Assembly (NCBI RefSeq): GCF_004114535.1
Contig: NZ_LBJC01000031.1
Span: 17,851 to 81,850 of the forward strand
Length of the DNA: 64,000 bases
Direction of reading: 5' to 3'
From: Bradyrhizobium nanningense
GTDB lineage: Bacteria; Pseudomonadota; Alphaproteobacteria; Rhizobiales; Xanthobacteraceae
Below, one piece after another: positions 7,480 to 15,520 of this stretch. A program made the position numbers and the translations under genes. How positions within the stretch are numbered: the stretch's first letter is position 1; the number at the start of each line of letters is the position of its first letter. The notes under the pieces were generated by a model, which saw only the letters and a list, made by a program, of their open reading frames with translations, was not told where the DNA came from and made no database searches.

Positions 7480-8588
7480 GTCAGACTCCCCTTGCTGATT
7501 AAATGATTGTCTCGAAGTAGATCGCGCCATAGCTCGCTCGGGCCGAATGCGCCTGATTTCGAGATGACATCGACACCGGCCCAGCGGCCGCCTTGCAGGA
7601 TCGAACGCGGTAGTCCCGGCACGATACGCCCTGTCACCTGAAGCGCCTGAGCGCCAAGGGCAACGCAGGCCGCTTTCAGGGTCTCTCCACCGGCCACGAT
7701 CAGCGTGCCCGGCGGTTCGAGGGCCGCGATCAGCGCCGTCATCTCGCGCGCGATCCGGCGCGCCGCCTCGGCGCGCGACAGCCCGTCGGCAAGGGCAAAT
7801 TTGACCAGCGCCACGCCCTCGTCGGTCAGCTTGCCTCGAACGCCCGCACCACCCTCGCCTTCAGTCAGCGCAATCGTAGCTTCGCCACACGCCGCGAGCT
7901 GGGCCGCGGTGGCAGTTTGATCGGAGCCGAACAGGCCCAGCACCGGCAGATTCAATCGGCTCGGCGCATCGGCACGATGACCGCGGGCCAGCGCACCGGC
8001 CAAGCCGCCGCTGCCACACCACAGCATGGGCCCGGGCATGCGCCGCGCCATGTCGACGACGCGATCGAGGTCGAGGTCGCTCTCGGCATCGAACACCTGA
8101 ACACCGCCTTGCGAGAGCGTGCCAGGCGTGCCCTGTCGTGCCTCGATGCCGTCTTGGCTCAGTTGATCCAGCAAATTGTCGCCGACCCGATGCCAATCGC
8201 CATGCACCGTGCGCGCGAATTGCTGGCCACCGACGGTGCGACGCCCCTGATAATCGAACGCGGGCGCGACCACGCAGGAGGCCCAATGTCCGCTGCGCAG
8301 ACAGGCGCCAAGCTCGGCTGCCCACGGGCCCCGAAGGAGGCTGTCGACTTTCTTGTAGGCGATCGTCCCGCCCTGAAGGTACGGCACCAGTCGCCCAACG
8401 ATCTCGACGCTCTCGGCCTTCGACCGCTCACGGGTGCCGCTATCGATTGCGAGGCTCCCGGACTCTCGCGGCGCAAACCCTTCCGACCAGATGACATCGA
8501 ACGGTCCGCACAGGCCGACGAACTCCGCTGCGGTGTCGAGCGCACCGGTGAGATCGTCGGCCAACAGGCGGATGCTCGTCATCGTCAT
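7476..8588 (-). CDS. four-carbon acid sugar kinase (DUF1537)
   Basis: A 370-residue DUF1537 kinase. The N-terminal domain shows LLADDLTGALDTAAEF and the C-terminal nucleotide-binding domain shows IVAGGETLKAACVALG; both are signature blocks. Characterised members (DtnK, LtnK/OtnK, DenK types) phosphorylate D-threonate, L-threonate-derived keto acids or erythronate at O4. Which one applies here cannot be told from motifs. It is coupled on both sides: its ATG overlaps the stop of the FAD enzyme (ATGA) and its stop overlaps the start of the PdxA2-like gene. Kinase plus PdxA2 forms the core of a four-carbon acid route ending in dihydroxyacetone phosphate. Confidence 0.9.
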   Translation of the reverse strand: MTMTSIRLLADDLTGALDTAAEFVGLCGPFDVIWSEGFAPRESGSLAIDSGTRERSKAESVEIVGRLVPYLQGGTIAYKKVDSLLRGPWAAELGACLRSGHWASCVVAPAFDYQGRRTVGGQQFARTVHGDWHRVGDNLLDQLSQDGIEARQGTPGTLSQGGVQVFDAESDLDLDRVVDMARRMPGPMLWCGSGGLAGALARGHRADAPSRLNLPVLGLFGSDQTATAAQLAACGEATIALTEGEGGAGVRGKLTDEGVALVKFALADGLSRAEAARRIAREMTALIAALEPPGTLIVAGGETLKAACVALGAQALQVTGRIVPGLPRSILQGGRWAGVDVISKSGAFGPSELWRDLLRDNHLISKGSLT

Positions 8589-10024
8589 GCTGCTCCCGCG
8601 CCGAAGATCTTGCCCGGGTTCATCAAGCCGTTCGGATCGAACAGTCGCTTGATGTCGCGCATCAACTCGATGTCGTTGGGATCGGTGACGCGGGCGAGCC
8701 GGCCACGATTGGTAATGCCGATGCCGTGCTCGGCACTGATCGCCCCGCCCTGCGCCGCGGTCTCGTCGTCGACAATCTCATTGATCTCGGTCACCAGAGC
8801 AGCCGTCGCGGCCGGGTCCTGGCAACGGGCGCGATCGATCAGTGCGATGACATGGATGTTTCCGTCGCCGATATGGCCGTGCATCACCACGTTCGCATGC
8901 GGAACGGCGGCCTTGATGCGGGCTTCGACATTGGTGACGAAGACAGCCTGACGCTCCAGCGGTACCACGCTGTCATGCGACACGACATAGCCGCTGCGTT
9001 TGTTGCCTTCGGACACACTGTGCCTGACAGCCCAGATCGCCTTGGCCTGCGCGAGGTTGGACGCAAGGATTACATCCTCCGCAAGCCCGGCCTCCATCGC
9101 CTCCCCCAGCACCGTGGCGAGCGCCTCGTCGAGATCGACGCCCGCGAGCGTATCGGTGACTTCGACGATCAAATACCATGGCGTCGTCAGCTCGAAGGGA
9201 ATGGTCACATGCGGCACGGTCTCGGCGATCGCCTCGATCTGCGACCGCGACATGATTTCGAGGCTGCCGAGCCGGTCGCCGACCGTGCCGCGCAGGCGCT
9301 GCATGATCTCGAGCGCCTGCTCCACGCCCTGCAATTTCAGCAACGCCAGCGCCGAGCTGCGCGGCGGCGCGAACAGCTTCAGCACGGCCGCGGTGACGAT
9401 GCCGAGCGTCCCCTCTGCCCCGATGAAGAGCTGCTTGAGCGCGTAGCCGGTGTTGTCCTTGCGCAATGCGCGCAGGCCGTTGAAGACGCGTCCGTCAGCC
9501 AGCACGACTTCCAGCCCGAGCACGAGATCGCGCGTCGGCCCGTAGCGCAGCACTGCCGTGCCGCCAGCATTTGTCGAGATGTTGCCGCCGATCTGGCAGG
9601 AGCCTTCTGCCCCAAGACTCAAGGGGAAATAACGGTCGGCGGCGCGGGCGGCATTCTGCACGTCGGCTAGAATGCAGCCGGCTTCCACCGTGATCGTGTC
9701 GGCGAGCGGACTGACGTCGCGCACGGCCCGCATCCGGTCGAGTCGGATCACGACATTGCCCGGACGATCGTCCGGCGTCGCTGCCCCGCACATGCCCGTG
9801 TTGCCGCCCTGCGGCACGATTGCAAGCTGCCTCGCGCCGCAGAATTTCACGACGGCAGCGACCTCCGCGGTCGAGCCCGGTTTCACCACCGCGGCCGCGC
9901 GACCTTGATAGCGCCCGCGCCAGTCCACCACATAGGACTCCTGGTCGGACCCGGGCGCGATGACGTGCTTGTCGCCGACGATCGCAGCAAGCCCGGCCAA
10001 GGCATCCTGGAAAGAGTCGGACAT
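8585..10024 (-). CDS. FAD-binding 2-hydroxyacid dehydrogenase (GlcD/D2HGDH type)
   Basis: A 479-residue flavoprotein of the vanillyl-alcohol-oxidase/GlcD family. The PCMH FAD domain has VPQGGNTGMCGAATPDD and GAEGSCQIGGNISTNAGG. The C-terminal FAD-oxidase domain has HGHIGDGNIHVI, with the metal-binding histidines, and SAEHGIG near the end. Relatives oxidise D-lactate, glycolate or D-2-hydroxyglutarate and pass electrons to the quinone pool or a cytochrome. Four-carbon acid operons usually carry an NAD-dependent first dehydrogenase; here a flavoenzyme may take that step. It lies 27 bases after the lyase gene and overlaps the kinase start. Confidence 0.9.
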   Translation of the reverse strand: MSDSFQDALAGLAAIVGDKHVIAPGSDQESYVVDWRGRYQGRAAAVVKPGSTAEVAAVVKFCGARQLAIVPQGGNTGMCGAATPDDRPGNVVIRLDRMRAVRDVSPLADTITVEAGCILADVQNAARAADRYFPLSLGAEGSCQIGGNISTNAGGTAVLRYGPTRDLVLGLEVVLADGRVFNGLRALRKDNTGYALKQLFIGAEGTLGIVTAAVLKLFAPPRSSALALLKLQGVEQALEIMQRLRGTVGDRLGSLEIMSRSQIEAIAETVPHVTIPFELTTPWYLIVEVTDTLAGVDLDEALATVLGEAMEAGLAEDVILASNLAQAKAIWAVRHSVSEGNKRSGYVVSHDSVVPLERQAVFVTNVEARIKAAVPHANVVMHGHIGDGNIHVIALIDRARCQDPAATAALVTEINEIVDDETAAQGGAISAEHGIGITNRGRLARVTDPNDIELMRDIKRLFDPNGLMNPGKIFGAGAA

Positions 10025-10051
10025 CGGATCGCCCCGCCTTTCGCGCCGGCT

Positions 10052-10990
10052 CTAGGCGACGGCTGCGAATGCAGCGGCCGTCGCGAGCAGCTCCTTCGCC
10101 TGAGCTGACGGCAAGGACCCCAGCGGCGGCCGCAGACGCTGCCATCCGGCATGGCCGGTGCGCTCGGCCACCAGCATCTTCAGCGACGCCATCTGCGGGA
10201 AGCGCGACACCAGCTCGCGCGCCTTCACGATGCGCGCCTGCGCCGCCTTGAGCGCCGCGTCGTCGTCACTGTCGCGATAATGCTTGTAGACATAGGCAAG
10301 GTCGCGCGCGACCAGATTGGAGGTCGCGGTGATGCAGCCCGCACCGCCCCTGCGCAGCAACGGCAGCAGCAAAGGATCAGCTCCGACCAAGACTGAAAAG
10401 CCCGGGAAGCGTTCGACCATGGCGGTCATGTTGGCGAAATCGCCGGAGGAATCCTTGATGCCGGTGAAGGTGGCCGGATAGGCCTTGCGCAGCCGCTCGA
10501 TCAGCGCATGCGAGATCGGCTGCGCCGACATCTGCGGGATGTGATACAGCACGACCTTAAGCCTGGCATCGCCGATGCGCTGCACGACTTCACTATAGGA
10601 TGCAAAGATGCCGTCGTCCGTGACACCCTTGTAGTAGAACGGCGGCAACATCACGACGGTATCGACGCCGACCGAGAGTGCATGACGCGTCAGCGCAATG
10701 GTCTCGGTGAGCGCGGCGACGCCCGTTCCGGGAAGAAGCCGCTGCGGCGCGATGCCCGTGGCCACCGCCGCTTCGAGCAGCGCCATGCGCTCAGCCGCGG
10801 AGAACGAGTTCGCCTCGCCTGTCGTTCCCAACAGCGCGATGCCGTCGCAGCCTTCATCCAGCAGATAGCGGCAGTGCGCGACGAAGCGCGCATGATCGGG
10901 CGCGAGCTCGGCGTCGAGCGGCGTCAGCGCCGCGGAAAACACGCCATGTGGATGGAGCGATGATTTCGACAAACTTCCTCCGATCGTCAA
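10052..10990 (-). CDS. dihydrodipicolinate synthase/N-acetylneuraminate lyase family aldolase
   Basis: A class I aldolase of the DapA/NanA family, about 300 residues. GTTGEANSF forms the carboxylate-binding loop, Tyr149 (in VVLYHIPQ) is the proton relay, and Lys179 (in FTGIKDSSGD) is the Schiff-base lysine. This paralogue is probably catabolic, cleaving or dehydrating a 2-keto-3-deoxy sugar acid, since it leads an operon for acid sugars under IclR control. The start is unclear: the longest frame begins with TTG, while a second TTG six codons in (10972) lies directly after GGAGGAAG. It is the first gene of the leftward operon and diverges from the IclR gene across about 85 bases. Confidence 0.83.
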   Translation of the reverse strand: MTIGGSLSKSSLHPHGVFSAALTPLDAELAPDHARFVAHCRYLLDEGCDGIALLGTTGEANSFSAAERMALLEAAVATGIAPQRLLPGTGVAALTETIALTRHALSVGVDTVVMLPPFYYKGVTDDGIFASYSEVVQRIGDARLKVVLYHIPQMSAQPISHALIERLRKAYPATFTGIKDSSGDFANMTAMVERFPGFSVLVGADPLLLPLLRRGGAGCITATSNLVARDLAYVYKHYRDSDDDAALKAAQARIVKARELVSRFPQMASLKMLVAERTGHAGWQRLRPPLGSLPSAQAKELLATAAAFAAVA

Positions 10991-11074
10991 GGTATTGTTC
11001 GGAATGCGAACATTTGTTATTAGCTTGGCCTGTCGTAAAATCAGCTGGCAGCCACGTCAAGGGCGGTAGCTGCC

Positions 11075-11926
11075 ATGGCAAGGTATTCGAGCATGGCCAA
11101 GGTCGAAAAGAAGGCCACCAAGCGCAAATCGGAATCGCCCCCGAAAAATCCAAAGAACTACGTTGCTTCCGTCGGGAAGGCCTTTGCCGTGCTCCAGAGC
11201 TTCAGCAGCGAGGCTTTCGAGCTGACCCTGAGCGAGATTGCCGCAATTGCCGATCTCGATCGCGGGACGGCGTTCCGCCTGATCCAGACCCTGGTCGAGC
11301 TCGGCTATCTCCAGGCCGTTCCGCAAAGCCGCCGGTTCCGACTTGGCGTCGCTTGTCTCGACCTCGGTTACACCGTGCTCTCGCATGGATCGCTGCGGCC
11401 GATGGTCGAGCCGCTGCTGCGCGACCTCGTGCCGGATGTCGGCGACGCGGCCTCACTCGGCATCCTCGACGGCGGCGACGTCGTCTATCTTGCGCGGATC
11501 GGCGCGGGCCTTGATCGCCACAAGATGGACCGCCGGCCGGGCACGCGTATTCCCGCCTACAGCGCCGCACTCGGCCACGTCATGCTGGCGCATCTGGCGC
11601 AGGACGAGCAGATCGCGCGGCTGGAATCGCGCCCGCGCGTCAAACTGTCGGAGCGGACGCTGACCGATCTCGATGCCCTGCTCGCCCGGCTCGATCAGGT
11701 CAAGAAGAAAGGTCATGCCGTCTCCGACGGCGAGAACGCATATGGCCTGCGCACGCTGGCAACACCGATCTTCGACGCGCAAGGTCACGTGATCGGAGGA
11801 TTGAGCGTCACCGTCGATGCGATGCGCATGGACATGGCAGCCTTCCGTGATCAGGCGCTGCCGCGGCTGATGCAGGTGACGGCCCAAGTGCAGGATCTCG
11901 CGATCAAGTCGGGATTGACGAGCTGA
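11075..11926 (+). CDS. IclR-family transcriptional regulator (PcaR/PcaU-like)
   Basis: A 283-residue IclR regulator. The N-terminal winged HTH spans VASVGKAFAVLQSF through LTLSEIAAIADLDRGTAFRL, and the C-terminal effector-binding GAF-like domain has YLARIGAGLDRHKMDRRPGTR and YSAALGHVMLAHL. The effector domain resembles the PcaR/PcaU/PobR group, which respond to aromatic acids, but sugar-acid sensors also fall here. It is divergent from the lyase-headed operon, so it likely controls that operon and itself from the shared short intergenic region. A second ATG at 11093 is an equally good start. No perfect palindrome stands out between the two genes. Confidence 0.9.
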   Translation: MARYSSMAKVEKKATKRKSESPPKNPKNYVASVGKAFAVLQSFSSEAFELTLSEIAAIADLDRGTAFRLIQTLVELGYLQAVPQSRRFRLGVACLDLGYTVLSHGSLRPMVEPLLRDLVPDVGDAASLGILDGGDVVYLARIGAGLDRHKMDRRPGTRIPAYSAALGHVMLAHLAQDEQIARLESRPRVKLSERTLTDLDALLARLDQVKKKGHAVSDGENAYGLRTLATPIFDAQGHVIGGLSVTVDAMRMDMAAFRDQALPRLMQVTAQVQDLAIKSGLTS

Positions 11927-11942
11927 GCGCAGGTCGGCGCGA

Positions 11943-12845
11943 CTAGATCACGATATGATCGAAATCGGCGGCGATCCCAGTGTTCGGAAATATCCTCGCC
12001 GCCTCGGCCAAAATCTCATCGTCCTCGTACCGTCCCGACATATGGGTCAGCACGAGTTGGCGGACGTTGTTCGCGGCCGCAAAGGCGGCCGCTTCGGCCG
12101 CGGTGAGATGGCCGTAATTCCGCGCGGTTGCGGCGTCGCGTTCGAGGAACGTCGCCTCGATTACCAGCATATCGGCGTCAGCGACGTAGTTGGACAGTCC
12201 GTCGGTGGTCTCGATGTCGCCGATCACCACGAGTTTCCTGCCGCCGCTGGGCGGGCCCAAAACCTCTTCCGGATCGACCGCCCGGTCGGCGATCACGACC
12301 GCTCGACCTGCGGCCAGTTCGCCGCGCACGGGACCATCAGGGACACCAAGCGCTTCAAGGCGCTCGGGTCGAAGGTGGCGACGTGCGGGGCTTTGGAACA
12401 CGAAACCAAGACTATCGGTGTCGCGATGACGGACCGGAAAGCAGGCGATGGTGAAATCCCCCGCGTCGATGACCTGTCCTTCGGTCAGGGCTACGAACTC
12501 GACCGCGATCGGCGCCCCGCCCGCACCCCACAGGCCGGCGAGCATTCGGATGACGACGTCGAGTGTGCCCTGCCCGCCATGGACGTTCATCACCTCGGCG
12601 CTCTGCCGCAATCCCAGTGTTGAAAACAGACCGGGGATGCCGAGCACGTGGTCGAGATGAGCGTGCGTCAGCAGCACGCGGTCGAGCCGCCGAAAGCCCG
12701 CGCCGCTCCTCAAGAGCTGGCGTTGCGTGCCCTCCCCGCAATCGATCAGGATGCGCTTGCCCGCGGCCTCCACGAGGAGAGCCGGATGGTTGCGTTCCGC
12801 GGAGGGGACGCTTGCCGAAGTGCCGAGAAATGTCAGGGCGAACAT
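11943..12845 (-). CDS. rnz: ribonuclease Z (tRNA 3' endonuclease)
   Basis: A 300-residue metallo-beta-lactamase nuclease of the ElaC/RNase Z type. The zinc motif HAHLDH (in LTHAHLDHVLGIPG), the N-terminal FLGTSASVPS, and the C-terminal GDIETTDGL and YGHLTAAEAA blocks match the family. The product removes the 3' trailer of tRNA precursors. I start it at the ATG of MFALTFLGT; a longer in-frame extension of about 100 codons has no homology and strange composition. Convergent with the IclR gene. It is a housekeeping gene among catabolic operons. Confidence 0.9.
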   Translation of the reverse strand: MFALTFLGTSASVPSAERNHPALLVEAAGKRILIDCGEGTQRQLLRSGAGFRRLDRVLLTHAHLDHVLGIPGLFSTLGLRQSAEVMNVHGGQGTLDVVIRMLAGLWGAGGAPIAVEFVALTEGQVIDAGDFTIACFPVRHRDTDSLGFVFQSPARRHLRPERLEALGVPDGPVRGELAAGRAVVIADRAVDPEEVLGPPSGGRKLVVIGDIETTDGLSNYVADADMLVIEATFLERDAATARNYGHLTAAEAAAFAAANNVRQLVLTHMSGRYEDDEILAEAARIFPNTGIAADFDHIVI

Positions 12846-13212
12846 GATCGTCGATGTCCAGCGACCGCCCCTCGCCGCGACGACACGGTGGACGGTCTCA
12901 CCGCCCCCAATGCCACGCGAGCGGCAGCACGTACAGGCCCATCGAGCCGCTCGTGCGGTCGAGTTCGGTGACGCGTTTGACAGGTGGGGCAAAACAGCGG
13001 CACGCTGGCAGAATCGCCTTTCGTAAGTTCGTCTCCGCACCGAGGCCACCAGCCGTTCCGGACCAGGGCTGGTTCGGATCGCGAGGTCTCCAATCGGCAG
13101 CAGACCTGCTGCCCGTTGCGCGGTCTCCTCGTCACGTTTCAAACGTTGCATGATCCATGCATGGTCGGTTCGCGAATTGCAGCTTCGCGGCCGAGATGGA
13201 ATGGAGGTCTTG
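12846..13212. other. region without a supported gene
   Basis: About 370 bases between RNase Z and the amidase. On the minus strand, pieces of small cysteine-containing peptides appear in different frames (for example WPRCGDELTK and LFCPTCQ in one, CFAPPVKRVTELD and GLYVLPLAWHWGR ending at 12899 in another). This could be a decayed or frameshifted zinc-ribbon-like small gene, but no single frame has a start, ribosome site and continuous plausible protein. I do not call a gene. Confidence 0.3.
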
Positions 13213-14715
13213 ATGCAGAGAGCCGCAGGCGCTGCTGACTTGGATTACGGCTCGATCAGCGCACTTCTCGGCGCCCTGCACGCGCGCAAGGTGTCAGCGT
13301 CGGAGTTGCTCGAACACACGATTGCGCGCATCGAGGCGCTGGATGGCAAGATCAACGCCATCATCGTTCGCGATTTCGATCGCGCGAGAGAGGCCGCGCG
13401 CAGTGCCGATGCCGCGCTTGGCCGCGGCGAACGGAAGCAGCTGCTCGGCATTCCCGTGACGATGAAAGAACCGTTCAATGTTGCCGGCCTGCCGACGACC
13501 TGGGGCTTTCCGCATTTCAGGGATTTCCAACCGACGGAGGATGCGCTCGTCGTCTCGCGTCTCAAGGCAGCGGGCGCCATTATCGTCGGCAAGACCAATA
13601 TTCCGGTCGGCCTCCGGGATTTCCAGAGCTACAACGAGATCTACGGAACCACCAACAACCCCTGGGATCTCGGCCGCTCGCCCGGTGGCTCCTCAGGCGG
13701 ATCGGGAGCGGCGCTGGCCGCCGGCTTCGGTCCGCTCTCGATCGGCTCGGATATCGGCGGCTCGATCCGGGTGCCAGCGCATTTCTGCGGCGTGTTCGGA
13801 CACAAGCCGAGCCTCGGCTTGGTCCCGCTGCGCGGATACAGCCTGCCGCCGGCACTGCCCGTCCCTGGCCAGGGCGATCTCGCTATCGTCGGGCCGATGG
13901 CACGCACCGCCTCGGACCTCGCACTGTCACTCGACGTCATTGCCGGCCCCGACGAGTGGCGCGACGGGATCGGCTATCGCCTGGCGCTGCCCGCCCCGCG
14001 GCATGACCATCTCAAGGATTTCAGGATCCTCGTGATCGATACCCATCCGCTGATGCCGACGGGCGACGCCGTGCGTTCAGCCATTGGGCGATTGGCCGAC
14101 CGGCTCGACAGATCGGGCGCACGGGTCGCCCGCTCAAGCACCTCGTTGCCCGATCTTGCGGAGTCCGCGCGGCTCTACATGAAGCTGCTCAACGCCGCAC
14201 GAAGCCCGCGCCTGACGCCGGCCGCGCTCGCCGAGGCGCAAAGACTGGCCGCGGCCCTTTCGCCCGACGACCGCAGCCTTGAGGCCGAACGCGCCCGCGG
14301 CTGGGGCATGATCCATCGTGACTGGCTCGCGATCGATGCGGCGCGCCTGCAGCTGCAGCAGCGCTGGCAGCAGTTCTTCCGCGACTTCGATGCGGTGATC
14401 TATCCCGTCGCCGCCGTGCCGGCCTTTCCTCACGACCATTCCGAGCCGTTCGACGCGCGGCAGCTCGATATCGACGGCAAGCTCTACAACTACTCGGATG
14501 CGTGCTTCATCTGGGCCGACCCGGCTTCGACCTGCGGTCTGCCGGCAACCGCCGTTCCAATCGAACGAACGCCGACCGGCCTGCCCGTCGGCGTTCAGAT
14601 CATCGGGCCGTATCTGGAGGACCGAACGACGATTGCGCTCGCCGGCCTGATCGAACGCGAGTTCGGCGGCTTTGTCCCGCCGCCGGGGCTGCCTGCAACG
14701 CGATCTGCGAGATAG
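13213..14715 (+). CDS. amidase (amidase signature family)
   Basis: A 500-residue amidase-signature hydrolase. The catalytic Lys is in VTMKEPF, the glycine/serine loop is GRSPGGSSGGSGAALAAG, and the nucleophile loop is GSDIGGSIRVPA, giving the Ser-cisSer-Lys triad. The C-terminus CGLPATAVPI..GLPVGVQIIGP closes the fold. Substrates range over aliphatic and aryl amides; none can be named. The ATG at 13213 has GGAGG six bases upstream; in-frame ATGs at 13150 and 13201 are less likely. It stands alone and ends adjacent to the convergent TetR stop. Confidence 0.9.
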   Translation: MQRAAGAADLDYGSISALLGALHARKVSASELLEHTIARIEALDGKINAIIVRDFDRAREAARSADAALGRGERKQLLGIPVTMKEPFNVAGLPTTWGFPHFRDFQPTEDALVVSRLKAAGAIIVGKTNIPVGLRDFQSYNEIYGTTNNPWDLGRSPGGSSGGSGAALAAGFGPLSIGSDIGGSIRVPAHFCGVFGHKPSLGLVPLRGYSLPPALPVPGQGDLAIVGPMARTASDLALSLDVIAGPDEWRDGIGYRLALPAPRHDHLKDFRILVIDTHPLMPTGDAVRSAIGRLADRLDRSGARVARSSTSLPDLAESARLYMKLLNAARSPRLTPAALAEAQRLAAALSPDDRSLEAERARGWGMIHRDWLAIDAARLQLQQRWQQFFRDFDAVIYPVAAVPAFPHDHSEPFDARQLDIDGKLYNYSDACFIWADPASTCGLPATAVPIERTPTGLPVGVQIIGPYLEDRTTIALAGLIEREFGGFVPPPGLPATRSAR

Positions 14716-15321
14716 CTACGTCTTGTCGACCGACTGCGCCTCGACCGCCTGTACGGCAACGGTCGCGACCTGCCGCAGCGCTTCGCGATCGGCGCCGGAG
14801 GACGCCATCACGCCCATGCCGACGGACACGGCCGAGACATAGCGCGCCAGCGCGGCAGGATCGGAGCTCTCCTTGAGATCGCCTTCTGCCTTGGCGCGGA
14901 TGAAGCGGTCGCGGAGCTGGTCCTCGTTCTGGGCGCGGCGGGCGGCGAGCTCGAACGGGACATTCTCGGAGCCGCTGCCGCAGGCGATGCCGCCCTGCAC
15001 GAGCAGGCAGCCGGGCGGATTGGCGGGATCGGTCTGCTTGTCGGCGATGCCCATCAGCATCCGCTCGGCGACGTCGCGGGCGGTCGGAGCCGCGACCACC
15101 TCGTCCATCCAGACGCCACGCAATTTGGTGTAGCGGTCGAGCGCGGCCTTCAGCAGACCTTCCTTGTTGCCGAAACAGGCGTAGAGGCTCGGGGGATTGA
15201 TGCCCATGGCCTCGGTCAGCTGCGCGATGGTGGCGCCTTCGTAGCCATGGCGCCAAAACACTTCCATCGCCTGGTCCAACGCCGTTTCGGCGTCGAATTC
15301 GCGGGGGCGTCCCATGCGCAT
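14716..15321 (-). CDS. TetR-family regulator of the adjacent RND pump
   Basis: A 201-residue TetR/AcrR regulator. The N-terminal HTH reads GRPREFDAETALDQAMEVFW and YEGATIAQLTEAMGINPPSLYACFGNKEGL. The C-terminal ligand domain carries the GCLLVQGGIACGSGS segment seen in a subgroup near multidrug or solvent efflux genes. GGAG lies eight bases before the ATG. It is divergent from the RND genes, with a near-perfect palindrome just upstream of the membrane-fusion gene; a local repressor of the pump, relieved by a pump substrate, is the simplest model. Confidence 0.9.
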   Translation of the reverse strand: MRMGRPREFDAETALDQAMEVFWRHGYEGATIAQLTEAMGINPPSLYACFGNKEGLLKAALDRYTKLRGVWMDEVVAAPTARDVAERMLMGIADKQTDPANPPGCLLVQGGIACGSGSENVPFELAARRAQNEDQLRDRFIRAKAEGDLKESSDPAALARYVSAVSVGMGVMASSGADREALRQVATVAVQAVEAQSVDKT

Positions 15322-15488
15322 GTGCCTGTCTCCTCGGAATCGGCCAACCTTCTCAGGCTAACGCTTGCTCCTATCTATTTGTTCTAACTTTCTTTTTCTT
15401 GTGTCTTCCAATTGTCGCGGTATCGGCGTACATTTTTCTTAGCGATTGGTACATAAGTATCTTGCGCTGCGGTATCCAGCTCCACATC

Positions 15489-15504
15489 TGTAGTGAACAC
15501 TACA
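15489..15504. promoter_or_regulatory. candidate TetR operator
   Basis: TGTAGTGAACACTACA has perfect 7-bp arms around a 2-bp centre. It ends 16 bases before the ATG of the membrane-fusion gene and just before its ribosome site (TGGAG), inside the divergent region with the TetR gene. Size and placement fit a TetR dimer site blocking the pump operon. No second copy is seen. Confidence 0.55.
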
Positions 15505-15520
15505 TATCTGGAGCGCGCAA

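Noticed and set aside
10052-10990. Lysine-biosynthesis dapA.
   Set aside because: It heads a catabolic operon under a divergent IclR regulator, so a catabolic aldolase of the same family is more likely.
12846-13151. N-terminal extension of RNase Z by about 100 residues.
   Set aside because: Bacterial RNase Z starts at the FLGTSASVPS segment; the extension has odd composition and cysteine clusters typical of out-of-frame translation.
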